Assembly (NCBI RefSeq): GCF_045679555.1
Contig: NC_092091.1
Location: 68,165,241-68,229,240, forward strand
Source of the DNA: Salvelinus alpinus
Lineage: Eukaryota; Chordata; Actinopteri; Salmoniformes; Salmonidae
DNA: 64,000 nucleotides
Direction of reading: 5' to 3'
Numbering within the stretch: position 1 is the stretch's first letter; each line of letters opens with the position of its first letter. The translations under genes and the position numbers were made by a program. Under the pieces are notes generated by a model. That model saw only the letters and a program-made list of their open reading frames with translations. It was not told where the DNA came from and did not search any database. Positions 62,911 through 64,000 of this stretch are shown here, piece by piece.

Positions 62911-63990
62911 ATAACCTCATCTGCAAGCCGAGAAACTGGGATGGACAGTAACCAAAGAACTGAGAGTGATAACGACAGAGGGGGGACTGAAAATCCCCGA
63001 CCTACTATTCGTGAAAGGTAGACTGGGTGTCGTTGCGGACGTAACAGTGAGATACGAGAGGAACGGGGACACCCTCGAGAAGGGCAGAGCAGAAAAGGTG
63101 GAAAAATACCTCCCCATCGCCCCGATCATTGCGAAACAGTTCAGCCTCAGCAGGGTGCTGGTCTACGGCTTCCCGATGGGAGGCCGCGGGAAGTGGCCCA
63201 CCTCTTAACTTTGAACTGCTGAGAACACTGGGCCTATCAAAGCCGCGAAGTGCGAGGTTCGCGACTCTGATCAGTAGACGAACCCTGCTGTACTCACTGG
63301 ACATCCTAAAGGCCTTTGGCCTAGAATGCAAGGTCGGGCGTCCGGCCGGGACCGGAAGAGAGGACGAGGAAGACGAAATGGAAACGACAGGGCAGGGCCA
63401 ACAGTAGAATGGTGACTATAGCGGGCAGGAAATATACAAACAAATGGGCCGGGGAACAGGACCCCAATACCTAATAACGGTGACGAGTCCATATAAGTTT
63501 AAGGCCCAAGCAATGGGGCCGTGCCAGCAATAGAACAACGATTATAGCGGGCAAGAAATAATATAAACACTATGGGCGACCTCGAGCGGAAACGAGAGGG
63601 AAACAGGTCGCAACGTGAGCCAAGTGACACAGGATGCACTTCCTGAACGCCGAAAAAAGGTGCCGCCGGTGGGTTGGGTACCACCGGTGAAATCTTCTTA
63701 TCTTGACCCAGTACAGCCTCAGAGGAATGGCAACTCCAAGGAGACTGGTCCTCCCAGGGTTTCTCCATTGGGCCCGACTAATAGGGAGTTTTTATTCCTG
63801 GCCGCCGTACACCGTCTCAAACGCGGTTAGCTCCAAGGAGTACAGGCTGGGTCAGGGGATCCATCGAAGTACAATTTTACCCCGCCTTCCATCACTGACT
63901 TGTAGTGTTCCGAAGGGCCCGTTAGTAGGGAAGTCTGCTGATTATGCCGAATATCATCCCGTTCAACTAAGGCTGGGTTAAAGCTAGATA
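62911..63990 (+). mobile_element. 3' end of a non-LTR element with restriction-like endonuclease (R2/R4/NeSL-like)
   Basis: The frame reads EKLGWTVTKELRVITTEGG, then LKIPDLLFVKGRLGVVADVT and VRYERNGDTLEKGRAEKVEK. KIPD followed 14 residues later by D-V-T fits the PD...D signature of the restriction-like endonuclease at the C-terminus of R2-type elements. After a frameshift near 63185 it continues NFELLRTLGLSKPRSARFAT and LISRRTLLYSLDILKAFG, then non-coding 3' sequence. The reverse transcriptase part is absent. Confidence 0.65.
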
Positions 63991-64000
63991 TGTGAGGAGT

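Noticed and set aside
61682-62926. 414-codon minus-strand frame (SLSLFLTSLSLCSSPV repeats)
   Set aside because: It is the translation of the GA minisatellite. There is no independent coding evidence.

Overview
The window is vertebrate nuclear DNA from a ray-finned fish, almost certainly a salmonid. Its genes have spliced, vertebrate-type exons. It is saturated with repeats typical of salmonid genomes: several tRNA-derived SINE types, many Tc1-like DNA transposons, L2-like and L1-like LINEs, hAT and Tc1 MITEs, and long minisatellites. One 100-base run of N marks an assembly gap at 12498-12597.

Five host genes are readable. From left to right they are: the 3' half of inpp4b (+; exons from 100 to 19463, including the catalytic CKSAKDRT exon and two alternative last exons); an intronless bcl10-like CARD gene (+; 21743-22492); il15 (-; coding exons between 23223 and 27235, with the start-codon exon not identified); a complete nine-exon znf330 (-; 45621-51407, 320 residues); and the last coding exon of rnf150 (-; 60623-60741). 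INPP4B, IL15, ZNF330 and RNF150 lie in one neighbourhood in human 4q31, so this is a conserved block. The bcl10-like gene is the outsider.

The inpp4b introns hold the most unusual structure. A 39-bp minisatellite (29 units, 4491-5621) abuts an exon, and its unit is itself a complete 3' splice site, repeated in a length divisible by three. Two alternative last exons encode a hydrophobic, membrane-type tail (15716-15899) and a hydrophilic tail (19331-19463). Between them lie a 42-copy 28-bp minisatellite and a perfect 226-bp palindrome.

From 29.6 to 44.4 kb is a repeat stack between il15 and znf330: a Tc1-like element split by an L2-like LINE, an old broken Ty3/Gypsy-type element holding a solo LTR, a decayed L1-like LINE of about 5 kb, and several more Tc1 and LINE pieces. 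From 52 to 64 kb the sequence is MITEs, SINEs, the rnf150 3' end, a GA-rich minisatellite of about 1.1 kb, and the 3' end of a non-LTR element with a restriction-like endonuclease motif.

Functionally the genes are independent. INPP4B is a phosphoinositide phosphatase, BCL10 an NF-kB adaptor, IL-15 a lymphocyte cytokine, ZNF330 a nucleolar zinc protein and RNF150 a membrane RING protein. The bcl10-like and il15 genes converge tail to tail, with candidate poly(A) signals about 270 bp apart. All family assignments come from reading translated sequence by eye; no database search was run.
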